This document shows positions 21,749-34,300 of a stretch of 64,000 bases of DNA, in pieces; position 1 is the stretch's first letter; each line of letters starts with the position of its first letter. The stretch is taken from the NCBI RefSeq assembly GCF_018294505.1, contig NC_057814.1:293376604-293440603 (forward strand), given 5' to 3'. The position numbers and the translations under genes are program-made. This DNA is from Triticum aestivum. Lineage: Eukaryota > Streptophyta > Magnoliopsida > Poales > Poaceae. The notes beneath the pieces are model-generated. The model was not told the DNA's origin and did no database searches. It saw only the letters and a list, made by a program, of their open reading frames with translations.

Positions 21749-22310
21749 GTCGCTTCGTCGCCGGCATTGAAGCACGCGGATCCAGCGCCTCCGCCGGCCA
21801 GAAGCTCATCGCCGGCGCCTAAAAAATCAAGCTTTTGACCTACGGGTGGTGGATTTCTGGCGGTGGGAGGAAACAGGGTGGCTCGGTGGTGCGGAGAAAG
21901 AGAGGAAGCGGGGTGGCTCAGCGGTGACGATGGCGAGGAGAGGCCGGCGACGACGGGGATCTGGAGGGGAGCGAGAGAGGGGTGGCCGGGTGGGTGAGAG
22001 GGGAACGAGAGAGTGAGCTCGAGTGGGTGAGAGCGAGCGGTGGTGGGAGGGCATTTCTGGAAAGTGAAAAATTCTCGTAGCGTTACGAAATTTACACGTC
22101 AAACCCTTAAACGACTTACATTTCGGAACAGAGGGAGTACTTTATAATTTGAGAGAGGACTATACTGGTGTACTAAGTACGTGACCATGTGCACGAGAGA
22201 TCAACATAATCTCAATTCTGTTGGTGCTAGCTAGTATTCACCTGTCATTGGAAAAGTTCAGAGATCACAAATATAGTTACTTTTAGTTATAACTTGTCGC
22301 CGACAATTAT

Positions 22311-22482
22311 GATAATGACTCTGTAGTCGGTAATCTGAGACATGATTATATACACTAAGTTACATGCGATTCAGCTAATGTAGTGAGAGTTCAGAGGATA
22401 ATGACTCTATAGTCGGTAATCTGAGACATGATTATATACACTAAGTACATGCGATTCAGCTATTATAGTGAGAGTTCAGAGG
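22311..22482. repeat. 86-bp tandem duplication
   Basis: GATAATGACTCTRTAGTCGG begins at 22311 and 22397. The two units are nearly identical (one 1-bp indel and a few substitutions), and a third unit starts at 22483 but diverges quickly. It is non-coding, between the mariner-type element and the RPA-like remnant. Confidence 0.8.
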
Positions 22483-22739
22483 ATAATAGATAGTCTTGTG
22501 ACTCTTATGGAAGTTAGAAGATAATAGATGGTCACGTAATTTAGATGAGAAAGCATACTCATTATCTGTTATCTGGAGGTTACTTTTGTCAGAATCCTGG
22601 GCTCGAGCAGGCAGTCAAACCTTAAAAGAGATCTGAAATCACCGAAACTATTTCGACAACTGCACATTGAAACATGAGCATGATAATGGACCAGAAAGAT
22701 AATAAAGCAGCAAAGTGGAGGGAACAAAGGAATAATTGT

Positions 22740-22975
22740 GCATGCACTAAAGTAGATTTTCCTTGCCTATTTGTCTTTCCAACCATAGAGGGTAGAGGTA
22801 TAAAATTGGTGAGTGAACATGCATAATCAGGATAATTGATAGGGACATAAGGTTGTGCCTAAACTGACCATGGAGTTATTTTCATGGAACTTGCTTCCAC
22901 AACCTTATACATGTTCTTTGCTACTTTCACAAAGGACTCGTTGAAGAGGAAAACATTGCCCTCCTTGAGTTTTCC
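22740..22975 (-). pseudogene. RPA70-like (replication protein A, OB-fold) gene fragment
   Basis: On the minus strand an exon-like segment starts after a plausible acceptor (TTCAG|GG at 22976/22975). It encodes GKLKEGNVFLFNESFVKVAK, NMYKVVEASS and KITPWSV. This is the pattern of plant RPA1-like OB folds (LKEGNVYxxxxF...Y..., then FTPWTxV). An in-frame TAG follows the PWSV block, and a further YACSLTNFIPLPSMVGKTNR-like stretch continues in the same frame. RPA70 binds single-stranded DNA during replication and repair. This copy looks broken. Neighbouring exon-like blocks lie to the right (23830-24070), so it may be the tail of a decayed gene. Confidence 0.45.
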
Positions 22976-24530
22976 CTGAATATTTTTTGCATTCATCACA
23001 CTTACCTCTCCATACATATTGTTTCGATAGAAGATCAGTGTAAAACACAAGGACGTTATATTAATAAGTTTTTAGTAGGCCTGTTCATCAAGAAAGACGA
23101 TGTCAAGATGCGTTCAATGCCCTTCTAGGGATATCATACAAGAGCTACACGTGAAAGCGCAGTGACACGCCGAGGGATGGCTTCAGATCTTCTGATAGAT
23201 GCAAATTGGCCTGAAAACCAACTCACTGAATTCTCTTACTTCTTCCTGTTGGGAAGGGAGTAAATCAGAATTGGTTATATTTCCACAAAAATGAGTTACA
23301 TGTGCAGAAGCCATAGATGATCGTGAGCTGCCGAAGTAGAAAAATTGCGAGTACAGTCTCCATGAACTCCACAACAAGCATGAAACACCTATATGTACAG
23401 TTTTTGGAATGAGACAAAATCAGAACAATTCAATTGCTTGCTGGAAGAATGAATCATACATTCATAGGTGAACTGGAAAATATATATTAAGGGCGTCTGA
23501 ATACTCCTCACTAAAAGGCAATTTTACGTGGCCATTGGCATCACGCAATGGCCCTGGTTGTACTAATTTCTTCTGTCTTCTGAATTTAATGCGGGCGAAA
23601 CAATTTTCATTTGAATGAGGCGTAGGGTACTTAGGTAAAAAGTGGTCCACAGAATTGGACTTTGCTCCAGGCAGAAGAAGCTGAGGCTTCGGCTCCTTCT
23701 ACGACGGAATGGTTACGTTTTTTGCACATTGTAATACACTTTTCTAACACACCTGTTCCATATCCCAGAGGAAAGGATTTGCAGCGTAGTATTAAATTTG
23801 ATAGCAAAAGCTGAAAGGAGTAATTACCTGTTCAAGAGACATTTGAGATGATGAACGACTGAGCACAACAATGGACAATAGGAAGCTGCAGAATCTGCCC
23901 AAATCAATTGTCAACACGTAGCATGAACATCACCTGCACATATTTTTTTTGGGAGAGGATATGAGTATCTTTTTGTGAGATGACACGAGGACATTGATGC
24001 AATTTGCAAGTAGCATACCTGAGCATGTCGCCGAAGAAGATGTTGCTCCTGGAGTAAGATGTGCATAGACAGCCAGGGAGGGAAGCATTATACAGAACCT
24101 GCGAGGTTTGCGGCTTTACCAGGCATTAAGCAAATGAAGGAATGATAATAGGCATGAATGAATGAATGAATGAATGATAATAGGCCATAATCGCGAGCTT
24201 GAAGGGGAGCAGAGCAGTTTCCAGCAGAACAATGCCATGAATGCGAGATTGAAGGAGAGGAGAGAAGTTACCAGTACACGAGGCGTCTCTCCCTCGCCCG
24301 CACCTCACACCTCTGCCACGATTGGATCGGCTCGACCCGGATCCTGCTCCGCCGGTCACTGGGATCGACCGGATGGACTCGTCTTCACCTGGATCCCACT
24401 CCTCCGGTCGCTGGGATCGACCGAACTCGATCCCATCCCTGTGGACGGACGCACCCCGGCGGTCTTCGATAGATGGCGGCTCGATTCCGGATCGATGCGC
24501 TCCTGTTCCCCTCCTTCGATTAGGTTTCCC
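22976..24530 (-). other. Possible remains of the rest of the RPA-like gene
   Basis: Exon-like pieces with consensus splice sites are visible on the minus strand. One example has an acceptor near 23897 (GGGCAG|ATTCTGCAG) and a donor near 23829 (GAACAG|GTAATT). Another donor lies near 24019 (GCTCAG|GTATGC). A 62-codon open frame at 23650-23462 (starting MDHFLPKYPTPHS) was not recognised. No continuous coding sequence could be assembled, so a decayed gene or a non-coding transcript are both possible. Confidence 0.3.
24154..24177. repeat. (AATG)n microsatellite
   Basis: Six near-perfect tetranucleotide units (ATGA/AATG) occur in a row. Confidence 0.85.
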
Positions 24531-24720
24531 TAGCTTTTAGATTGGGCTCGCGAGTAAAGCCGACGCGGTCGCTCTCCCTCCTTCCAGTAGGCTGCCGGCT
24601 CGCCCAAGGCCCAATGCACCACAGGGGTTTCGGCCCGTGGAGCAGCAGCCCGCAGGACAGCCGGGTCCAGTTAAAACAGACTGCGGAATAGATCGCCACA
24701 GCCACAAAATCGGACGGCCA
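24270..24720 (-). promoter_or_regulatory. GC-rich promoter/5' leader-like block
   Basis: A GC-rich island in AT-rich surroundings. On the minus strand it reads AAAGCTAGGGAAACCTAATCG followed by Pro/Arg-coding-like leader sequence, as at many plant gene starts. The duplicated word GGGATCGACCG occurs at about 24361 and 24413. It would drive transcription leftward through the RPA-like remnant. This is inference from composition only. Confidence 0.3.
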
Positions 24721-25129
24721 GGAAGTCCCAGATCGAAAAAACGTACGGCCGAAAACTTAAATCGCTGTGAGAGCTCGGTTTAGGTCCAGTTATACTGTCC
24801 TTACTTAATGCCTTATGCGGTGCATTCCTTCTTTAGTACGCCGTTCTAATCAATGGATTTGGATAGCTCTCCTACCAACATTAAAAAAAAACTAGCATCC
24901 CACACAGCTACAGTGCCAGTTTTTTTGAATGAGTAGTGCCAATTCTTTGATGCGGCCAATGTGGAGCTGCGGGCAGCTCTTCCAAGGGCATTCCTCGCTC
25001 TGCTCCAAAATGCGGCCACCACTAATCAAGACAGAAGCTCTCCATTGTTGGCACACAAAAAAAGTCATTGCATACGCAATATCCACATGAAGTAAGAAAA
25101 TACAGAGCTTCCGGATCTAAACTCATCCC

Positions 25130-25364
25130 TACATTGCATTTAGTTCTGCAAATTAGAGATACAATGCAGTCTTAAAAACTATGTGAACCCTTCTGGGTCT
25201 TTACAAATGTAGCATGTTCAAAGTTCTGAGTGGTGAACATCCCTCTCTTATTATACATTTCACCAAGTACCTCCGAAGAAAGATGAGCTCACTCCAAATG
25301 GTGAGCCACATAGGTTTCTGGTGCAGTAAAGAACAATTTCCATCAACTTACACCGCAGAAATCC
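25130..25364 (-). other. Probable 3' UTR of the translocator gene
   Basis: Sequence after the TGA (25367-25365) is AT-rich. On the minus strand it carries TATAATAAGAG (about 25250), a near-match to a plant poly(A) signal. The true cleavage site is unknown. Confidence 0.4.
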
Positions 25365-28300
25365 TCAATAAAGCCCCAAGAATTTCCACCAAAATGTACC
25401 AACTACTCCCCAAATCAAAGCATTAATCGCTGCTGCTGTAAACCCCAGCTTGAATACATCAGGGAGGTCAACATACCCAGCTGCAGTGCAAAATAACAAG
25501 AATTTGGTTAAAGCCCTGATATGAGAAATCTAACAGTTAAATACATTTTAAAAAAGGACTTCTTTAAATGTCAGTTTGTGTATATGGACTCGTGGTTTCC
25601 GAACGAGGCATTGGAATGGTGTTGTTCTATGCAACAATCTTGAAGGTGGTTTATACACACTCCCCGTACTTAATGGAACGTTGCTTCTTTTTTTTAAGAA
25701 ACAGTACAAACAACCCGATATATCAGAAAATGGTTTTGTTTAGATGTGTTTTTACATTAAAACACCAAACTGGACATGTAAATTGACGGGCATGTAACAC
25801 ACAAGTGCTTGTGAACATGCATAAATTTGAATTTCAAGTAAAATTACCTCCATAGTAAACCGCAGACTGCCCACTGCTATAATGTGTTAGTGCTCCAAAG
25901 AGATTTGAATTGTACGTCAGAGCAAGTGCTGAGAGTATAGCAGGAACACCAGCTGCTAGGTGCATGGCAAGAAACGCCGAGTATAGAGCTCCAACATGTG
26001 CAGTTTGGCTTGCAAATAGATAGTGAATAAAGAAATAGGAGGCCTGAAGAACACCAAATGCTGCAGGCCAACTCAATGAGAAAGACTGAAGAACCTTTGC
26101 AACACAATTTGACATCCATGACACAATCCCGAGGTCAGTGAGCTGCCCTGCCATTCCCACTAGAATAGCAAACCAAGCTAAAGTGTCCCACGCAGACTTT
26201 TCATTCAAGCAATCATCCCAGTTCATCACTCCAAGTAGAAGAAGAATTGAAAGCCCAATCATTGCAGCAACAACACTCGACACACCAATAGCATCCCTGC
26301 AAAACAAAGTGTACAACAGTTCAACATGAAACTATATTTTGAATAATAAACAAATAATTACACATTTCTGTCTATTTGTAAAAACAGGCATGGTGTTGCA
26401 CTTCTAAGAACTTCTGTTGCTGTTTTAGTTTCCTACGTCTAATCTTGTTGTCACCATGTCTTACGAAAACATTTACAAAAATTCCATGCCATACAGAATG
26501 TGACCGCAAGTCGAGATTTTGGAAGCAAACAATCACATAATCCGTTCGCAGGAAGAACATAACAGTATTTCCGAACAATGAAGGCATAAGTAAAACTTAC
26601 AGGATTTCAGTTTTATTTACTACTACGAACAAATCAGATATTCCTTGGGTGTCTCTCATTTGGAACACCTATTATGATGGAGTTGTACCCCATGGAACAG
26701 TGTTGTGTGGCTCCTTTTGGTGGAGGGATATCATCAAACTTAATGAAGCTTTCAGGCTACACTGTGAGGTTACTATAAACATGGGGGGCTCTGTTCTTTC
26801 CTGGTTTGATGCTTGGAATTTCTTGGGATCATCTGTTCCTCTCAGGGAGAGGTTTCCCAGGCTCTTCTCTTTTGCCATTGATGATAAGGTCTCTGTAAGA
26901 GATGTTCTCAACACTCTTGATATGTCTGAGCTCTTCCACCTGCCCTTATCACCAGAAGCAATGAGGAAATGATCACTGTACAGAATGGCCTGCTTGACAT
27001 GAATACTGATGACAGTATCAATGATTCTTGGTCATGGATCCCAGGCAAAGGAAAATTTTCTGCCAAGAGCTACTATGCAATGATGCATGCCCACCTTCCT
27101 ACGGATATGCCGGCCAAATGGATTTGGGAAAGTAGATCAACAATGAAAATCAAGGTTTTTGCGTGGTTAATGCTTAATGATAGGCTCAACACCAGAGATT
27201 TGCTGGTCAGGAGGCACTGGAGATCGCCTCAGGAGGACAACACTTGCCCCTTATGTCATGCTCAAGCCCATGAGGACAGAGATCATCTATTCTTCACCTG
27301 TCAATTCAGCTCAAGGGTCTGAAATTATTTGCAAATTCAGTGGCTAGCTGGTTTGTCTCCTTCAGAGTGCCTGATTGCTGCCAGGAACAGCTTTGGCCAG
27401 CCTTTCTTCAAAGAGGTTGTTTATCTAGCTGCTTGGAATGTCTGGTTATTGAGGAATGGAAGAATCTTCAGAAATGAGAGGCATACCTTTGCAGCATGGA
27501 GGAGGAATTTCATCCATGATATTACCCTGCTATCCCACAGATTCAAGCCTAGTTTAAAGCCTTTGTTGTTGCATTGGATTAATTCTTTGCCCTAGATGGC
27601 TCCTTGTAATTATTTAACCCGGCATGTAATTATGTACATAGGACCATAGGTAAGTAGTCTAACTTTTACTTACCAGACCTTTTGTTTTTTGTTGGTTGAG
27701 TTTTAATAAAATACTGTGGGGCTGTTGCCTCACAGTTCCCAGTCAAAAAAAAAGGTGGCAAAGAAGGCCACAAAGCGAGCTGTGAGTGAAGCAAGGGGTC
27801 CGGACCTATGAGGAGCTCTGCCAGCACTTAGACACGAAGGAAGGCGAAAGAAACATCTATAAGGGCCAGTTCTTTTGCTGGCTTCTAGAATAAGCTGCCA
27901 ACCAAATTTTTTTTTTAGAAGCCTACCAATTATGACTTGACTAGTAGGCTTCCAAAAGGAAAATTTTGGTTGGGGTAGGGGGCAGCTTATTCTAGAAGCC
28001 CAAAAAAGCCACCAAAAGAACTGGCCCTAAGATGGCCAGGATCCGAGAGAGGAAGGCGAAGGATGTTGACCAAGTCAAACGCATCAAGGACGGAGCAGAT
28101 CAGCTCCTGGTGAAGGACGAGGAGATTAAGCATAGATGGCAGGAGTACTTCGACAAGCTGTTCAATGGGGAGAATGAGAGTTCTACCATTGAACTGGACG
28201 ACTCCTTTGATGAGACCAGCATGCGTTTTGTGCGGCGAATCCAGAAGACTGAGGTCAAGGAGGCTTTAAAAAGGATGAAAGGAGGCAAGGCGATGGGCCT

Positions 28301-31300
28301 TGATTGTATCCCCATTGAGGTGTGGAAAGGCCTCGGGGACATAGCAATAGTATGGCTAACCAAGCTTTTCAACCTCATTTTTCGGGCAAACAAGATGCCA
28401 GAAGAATGGAGACGAAGTATATTAGTACCAATCTTCAAGAACAAGGGGGAAACACAAAGTCCCAGCAAAGTACTTTACCCTCATCAAGGACATGTACAAT
28501 AATATTGTGACAAGTGTTCGAACAAGTGATGTCGATACTGATGACTTCCCGATTAAGATAGGACTGCATCAGGGGTCAGCTTTGAGCCCTTATCTTTTTG
28601 CCTTGGTGATGGATGAGGTCACAAGGGATATACAAGGAGATATCCCATGGTGTATGCTCTTTGCGGATGATGTGGTACTAGTTGACGATAGTCGGACAAG
28701 GGTAAATAGGAAGTTAGAGTTATGGAGACAAACCTTGGAATCGAAAGGGTTTAGGCTTAGTAGAACTAAAACCGAGTACATGATGTGCGGTTTCAGTACT
28801 ACTAGGTGTGAGGAGGAGGAGGTTAGCCTTGATGGGCAGGTGGTGCCTCAGAAGGACACCTTTCGATATTTGGGGTCAATGCCGCAGAAGGATGGGGTAT
28901 TGATGAAGATGTGAACCATCGAATCAAAGCCGGATGGATGAAGTGGCGCCAAGCTTCTGGCATTCTCTGTGATAAGAGAGTGCCACAAAAGCTAAAAGGC
29001 AAGTTCTACAGGACGGCGGTTCGACCCGCAATGTTGTATGGCGCTGAGTGTTGGCCGACTAAAAGGCGACATGTTCAACAGTTAGGTGTGGCGGAGATGC
29101 GTATGTTGAGATGGATGTGTGGCCACCAATTGAAGAGAAGCTTGTCCAACATCGTCTGAGATAGAGTTGCTTGGATGTGTGGCCACCAATCGAGTCCGGA
29201 ATGATGATATACGAGATAGAGTTGGGGTAGCACCAATTGAAGAGAAGCTTGTCCAACATCGTCTGAGATGGTTTGGGCATATTCAGTGAAGGCCTCCAAA
29301 AGCTCCAGTGCATAGCGGACAGCTAAAGCGTGCGGAGAATGTCAAGAGAGGTCGGGGTAGACCGAATTTGACATGGGAGGAGTCCGTTAAGAGAGACCTG
29401 AAGGATTGGAGTATAACCAAAGAACTAGCTATGGACAGGGGTGCGTGGAAACTTGCTATCCATGTGCCAGAGCCATGAGTTGGTCGCGAGATCAGGTTTC
29501 ACCTCTAGCCTACCCCAACTTGTTTGGGACTAAAGGCTTTGTTGTTGTTGTTGTTGGCAGGAGTACTTCGACAAGTTGTTCAATGGAGAGAATGGGAGCT
29601 CTAGCATTGAACTAGACGACTTCTTTGATGATAACAACAAGCGTTTTGTGCGGCGAATGCAGGAGTCTGAGGTCAAGGAGGCTTTAAAAAGAATGAAAGG
29701 AGGCAAGGTGATGGGCCCTGGTTGTCTCCCCATTGAGGAGTGGAGAGGCCTCGGAGACATAGCGATAGTATGGCTAACTAAGCTTTTCAACCTCATTTTT
29801 CAGGCAAACAAGGTGCCAGAATAATGGAGGCGGAGTATATTAGTACCAATCTTCAAGAAAAGGGGAATGTTCAAAATTGTACTAAATCCATGGAATTAAG
29901 CTAATGAGCCATACAATGAAGCTATGGGAGAGTCATTGAGCACCGCTTAAGAAGAATGACAAGCGTGACCAAAAATCAGTTTGGTTTCATGCGTGGGAGG
30001 TCCACTATGGAAGCCATTTTCTTGGTACGACAACTTATGGAGAGATACGGGGAGCAAAAGAAGAGCATGCATATGATGTTCATTGACTTGGAGAAGGCCT
30101 ACGATAAGATGTCGCGGAATGTCATGTGGTGTGCCTTAGAGAAACACAAAGTCCCAACAAAGTACATTACCCTCATCAAGGACATGTACAACAATGCTAT
30201 GAAAGTGTTCGAACAAGTGATGGCGACACGATGAACTTTCGATTAAAATAGGACTGCACCAGGTAGCTTTGAGCCCTTATTTTTTTGCTTTCGTGATGGA
30301 TGAGGTCACAAGGGATATACAAGAAGATATCCCATGGTGTATGCTCTTTGAGGATGATGTGGTGCTAGTCAATGATAGTCGGACGGGGGTTAATAGAAAA
30401 TTAGAGCTATAGAGACAAACCTTGGAATCAGAAGGTTTTGGGCTGAGTAGAACTAAAACCGAGTACATGAGGTGCGGTTTCAGTACTACTAGGCACGAGG
30501 AGGAGAAGCTTAGCCTTGATGGGCAGGTGGTACCTCAAAAGGACACCTTTCGATATTTGGGGTCAATGATGCACAAGGATGGATGAAGATGTGAACAATC
30601 GAATCGAATCAAAGCCGGGTGGATGAAGTGGCGCTAAGCTTCTGGTGTTCTCTATGACGAGAGAGTGCCACAAAAGCTAAAAGGCAGGTTCTATTGGACG
30701 GTGATTTGACATGCAATGTTGTATAGCGCCGAGTGTTGGCTGACTAAAAGGCGATGACATGTTCAACAGTTAGGTGTAGCGGAGATGCGCATGTTGAGAT
30801 GGATGCGTGGCCACACGGGAAAGGATCGGGTATAGAATGATGTTATATGGGATTGGGGTAGCACCGATTGAAGAGAAGTTTGTCCAATATCGTCAAAGAT
30901 GGTTTGGGTATATTCAGCGCAGGCCTCTAGAAGCTCCTATGCATAGCGGACGGCATGATGATAATGTCAGGAGAGGTCGGGGTAGACCGAACTTGACACG
31001 GGAGGAGTCCGTAAAGAGGGATCTGAAGGACTGAAGTATCGACAAAGAACTAGCCATGTACAGGGATGCATGGAAGCTAGCTATCCATGTGCCAGAACCA
31101 TGAGTTGGTTGTGCGATTTTATGGGTTTCAGCTCTAGCCTACCCCAATTTGTTTGGGACTAAAGGGTTCATAGTTGTTGTACGAGGGGAGCAAATATTTG
31201 TTTGGGTACAAATGTCAGTTAGGTGCAACCAACAAAAATGGATGACTTCTGTAGTTGAAAACAAAACGACGCATACCTTTTTCAAGACAATGGAATTTGT

Positions 31301-34300
31301 TTTAAACCCGTTGAACTTTACGTCAGACTGATAAAGGAAACTTCAGCAGAAAATTCTGGAGGGAACAAATTTCTATACCATCAGAGCATCTCCAATAGAT
31401 GATGTAGATGAAAAAATAACATATTTTAGAACCACCAGGGGCAAAACGGTGCTCCAGCAATTATTTTACTAGAGGGATAGGGCGTGGTGTAAAATAGGCC
31501 ACCAAGTGATGCAAATTTGCATAACTTGTGTCGCTCGAGCAAAACGTGTGCAGTCGCAGGCGTAGCCCAACTGCCGCGTGGAACATTCCTACGTCGATCC
31601 TGCCGCCCGCTCATCCACCCGACCACCGCTGCCGGCGATTTTGCAAGGGAAGGCTGCGGCCGCCGCTCGTCCATCCTCCCCTGAGTTCGCTGCGACCCCA
31701 TCCAGCCGCTGAAGGTCCTGCCGCCGCGCCATGTTTTGGCCGATTCGGCTGTTGGCCAGAGCGCCGACTCCCGTGATGGCTCTCGCAGCTCATGGCCGTT
31801 GTCCGGAATAGGACTTCTGGCCACCGGAGCTACCGCGGGCAGTCGCGCAACCGCCATGATTTTGGTCGGCGCCGCCGGCACCACGTCACCAAAATCACGG
31901 GCAGCCCCCAACCGGCACGCGTCAACGAGGCGTAGAAGAGGCCTTAGTGAGCGTCTCGTCGCCGGCACAGCTACCATCTTTGCTCCGACGAGCAGCCCCC
32001 CAGTTTCGTCCTCCTCATGCACAAGGTGTTCGACAAATATTGCATAAGATAAAAATATCCTAAACCTGTCATGGTTTTTTAACGTGCACGAAAGAAGTAC
32101 TTTCATGGAGATTTCCGTATTGTAGATGAGCTCATGTGACTCCTCTGTTTGGGATGATTCCTCATCGAATGAGGAATATGATTTGGCCGACGAAGAGGAC
32201 ACTATTTCGCTCGTGATTGCTTTGCTCGTGATGATGCACAAGAAGAGGCCGAAGCATGGCGGTTCCGTGTTTGGCCGTGAGCACACGAAGAGAACAGCTA
32301 GAGGCTCACGCAAGATTGATGGGCAACTATTTTACTCCTAAACCAGTTTTTTTAGAGAGGTACTTTCAATGCCGGTTTAGGTTTAGGATTGATTTGAAAT
32401 GATTTGGTTCACACATGTATGAAATTGTGGAGCGGCTGTTGTGCGGCTGCTCTATTTTACATCACCTATTGGAGCCCTATTTTACATCATCTATCGGAGT
32501 TGGAGGTTTTTGGTGATGTAAAATAGCACTTTTAGGTGATGTAAATTTTACTCGAACCACAATCTGGTGCCCTATTTTACATCATCTATTGGAGTCTAAT
32601 GATGATAGTTCGTTATAACTGGAGACGTCATCCAGGGGCAACTCGTCAGCACCACCGATCGTGAGCTAGACAGTCATCCCCGGTATCTTAATTTAATAGT
32701 GCCTAATTCCAGTTAGGTCCCTCTTAGTTTCGACAACTGGACACAACTACAAAGTCAGCAGAGCAACCATAAAAGTACTTGTAATCATGTGATGTGTATG
32801 TGTGTCTGCTTTCACAATAAAAGGTGTAACGTAATGAGAGAAGCAGCAAGATATGCAGTTCGTGAAACTGCAAGCAACACTGCAGATAACAAGTAGATAT
32901 AAATGGAGACAAATGCACCATTAGTCATATTGCTTACGCAGGATGAGTACTTTAGTCACAGAACTATTAGATTGTTAAATAGCGGTCGCATTTGTTTATG
33001 AGCAAACAGATCACATACCCTTTTGCAGAGTAACCGCAGCTGACATGGCATGCTGATGAGGCCGTCTTTTTACAAAATAAACCCTGATAATATCTTTACA
33101 GTGGTTTAATGTGCAACTTAAACCTCCCTCTTCCCCTCACGCTCCTAGCCATGGCTCGGTGGCGCTCATGCTCGCCGCCGCATGCCCTCTTGTCCGACAG
33201 CACAGCGCGACGCCGCCCACGGCACTGGGGTTCAGGGGCTGGCCGTTAGGGTTGTAAAAAAAGCTTAGGCTCGTCATGTTGTTCGAGTTTGATTCGTTCC
33301 AGGCTGGATTCGAGCTTGGCTCGAGAGCTAAACAAGCTGAGCTCAAGCCTGATGTGAAGCTCACGAACCTGGCGAGCTCAAGCTTGAACGGTTCGCAAAG
33401 GCTCGGTAGAACGAGCATGCTCAACGTTCCAGCTCTTTCAGCAAATAACTGTAGGCCCAATGTTATCATACCCCTGCCACTACTACTTGATATGCACAAG
33501 TCTGGGCACCTCACGGGACTTCACTCCTGAGGCAAAGAAGCCTTTTGCAGCCTAGTAACTCATCGTTAATGCATGTGCGTTGGAGCACTCCAGTTCATAC
33601 CACATCGGTTGTTGATACGGAGCACGGCAGAGCTCCAGCAATAAATAGAGGCTTGTGTTGTTGTCATCTTGGCCAGTATACTCTAATTTGTGCCGTCTAA
33701 CAGATGTGCTGGTTGAATTAGTTAAATATAAAAAATAAAGAGTTCTGCAAGCTTGTAAAGCCTTCAGCTAGTAGAGCTCAACCTCATGCCTAAGCTCACG
33801 ACCCGAGCTCGAGCTAACCTTTTGGCTTGTGATGGAAATCGAGCTCGAGCCGAGCCTGGGTGTACTCGCTCGAGTTCGGTTCGTTTATGGACCTACTGTC
33901 CATGCTCGGCGCTAGGCAGGGCCATGGAGCAGCCCATGGCGGCGTTGGACGCGTCCGTGAGCTACGAGGACACGCACGCCAGTTTGCCCATGGCATCCAC
34001 ATGAGTGGAGGTGGCCGGATTGTCACCGGATGTGAGCACAGACGGTGCCAATGGAAGGCATGTGTGGCAGTGACGAACGCAGCGGTGATGGTCTGCAGAA
34101 GTCATGGAAGAGGTCCTGGGGGCTGACCCACAGCTACGCAGGGGGGGCATGCAGGTCGTGGAACACGCTCGGAGTCATCGTCGTACTCGACGAAGGCATA
34201 GCCCTTCCCTTCCCCATTGCACCATGGGCGGCGAGGTGGACGAAGAGGACCCGGCCGATGAGCTCAGAGGCGTCACAGACCTCCTTCTCCGCGGTGTCGA

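Larger units (their letters stand above)
12226..22137. mobile_element. Stowaway/mariner-type element with 26-bp TIRs, carrying a gene fragment and interrupted by a LINE
   Basis: The left end (12226-12251) begins CTCCCTCCGTTCCGAAATG. The right end (22112-22137) is its inverse with one mismatch (CTCCCTCTGTTCC...). Both ends are flanked by TA (12224-12225 and 22138-22139), the target duplication of Tc1/mariner/Stowaway elements. Without the inserted LINE (14279-20874) the element would be about 3.3 kb, too long for a classical Stowaway MITE. No transposase was seen, so it would be non-autonomous. The right arm holds a sacsin-like gene fragment and the left arm a GC-rich block. That the two TIRs belong to one element is an inference. 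Two separate Stowaway ends are the alternative. Confidence 0.6.

Noticed and set aside
31426..32313. 295-codon minus-strand frame in intron 2
   Set aside because: It runs through the GC-rich core of a Harbinger remnant, antisense to a transposase-like block, and has no recognised domain.
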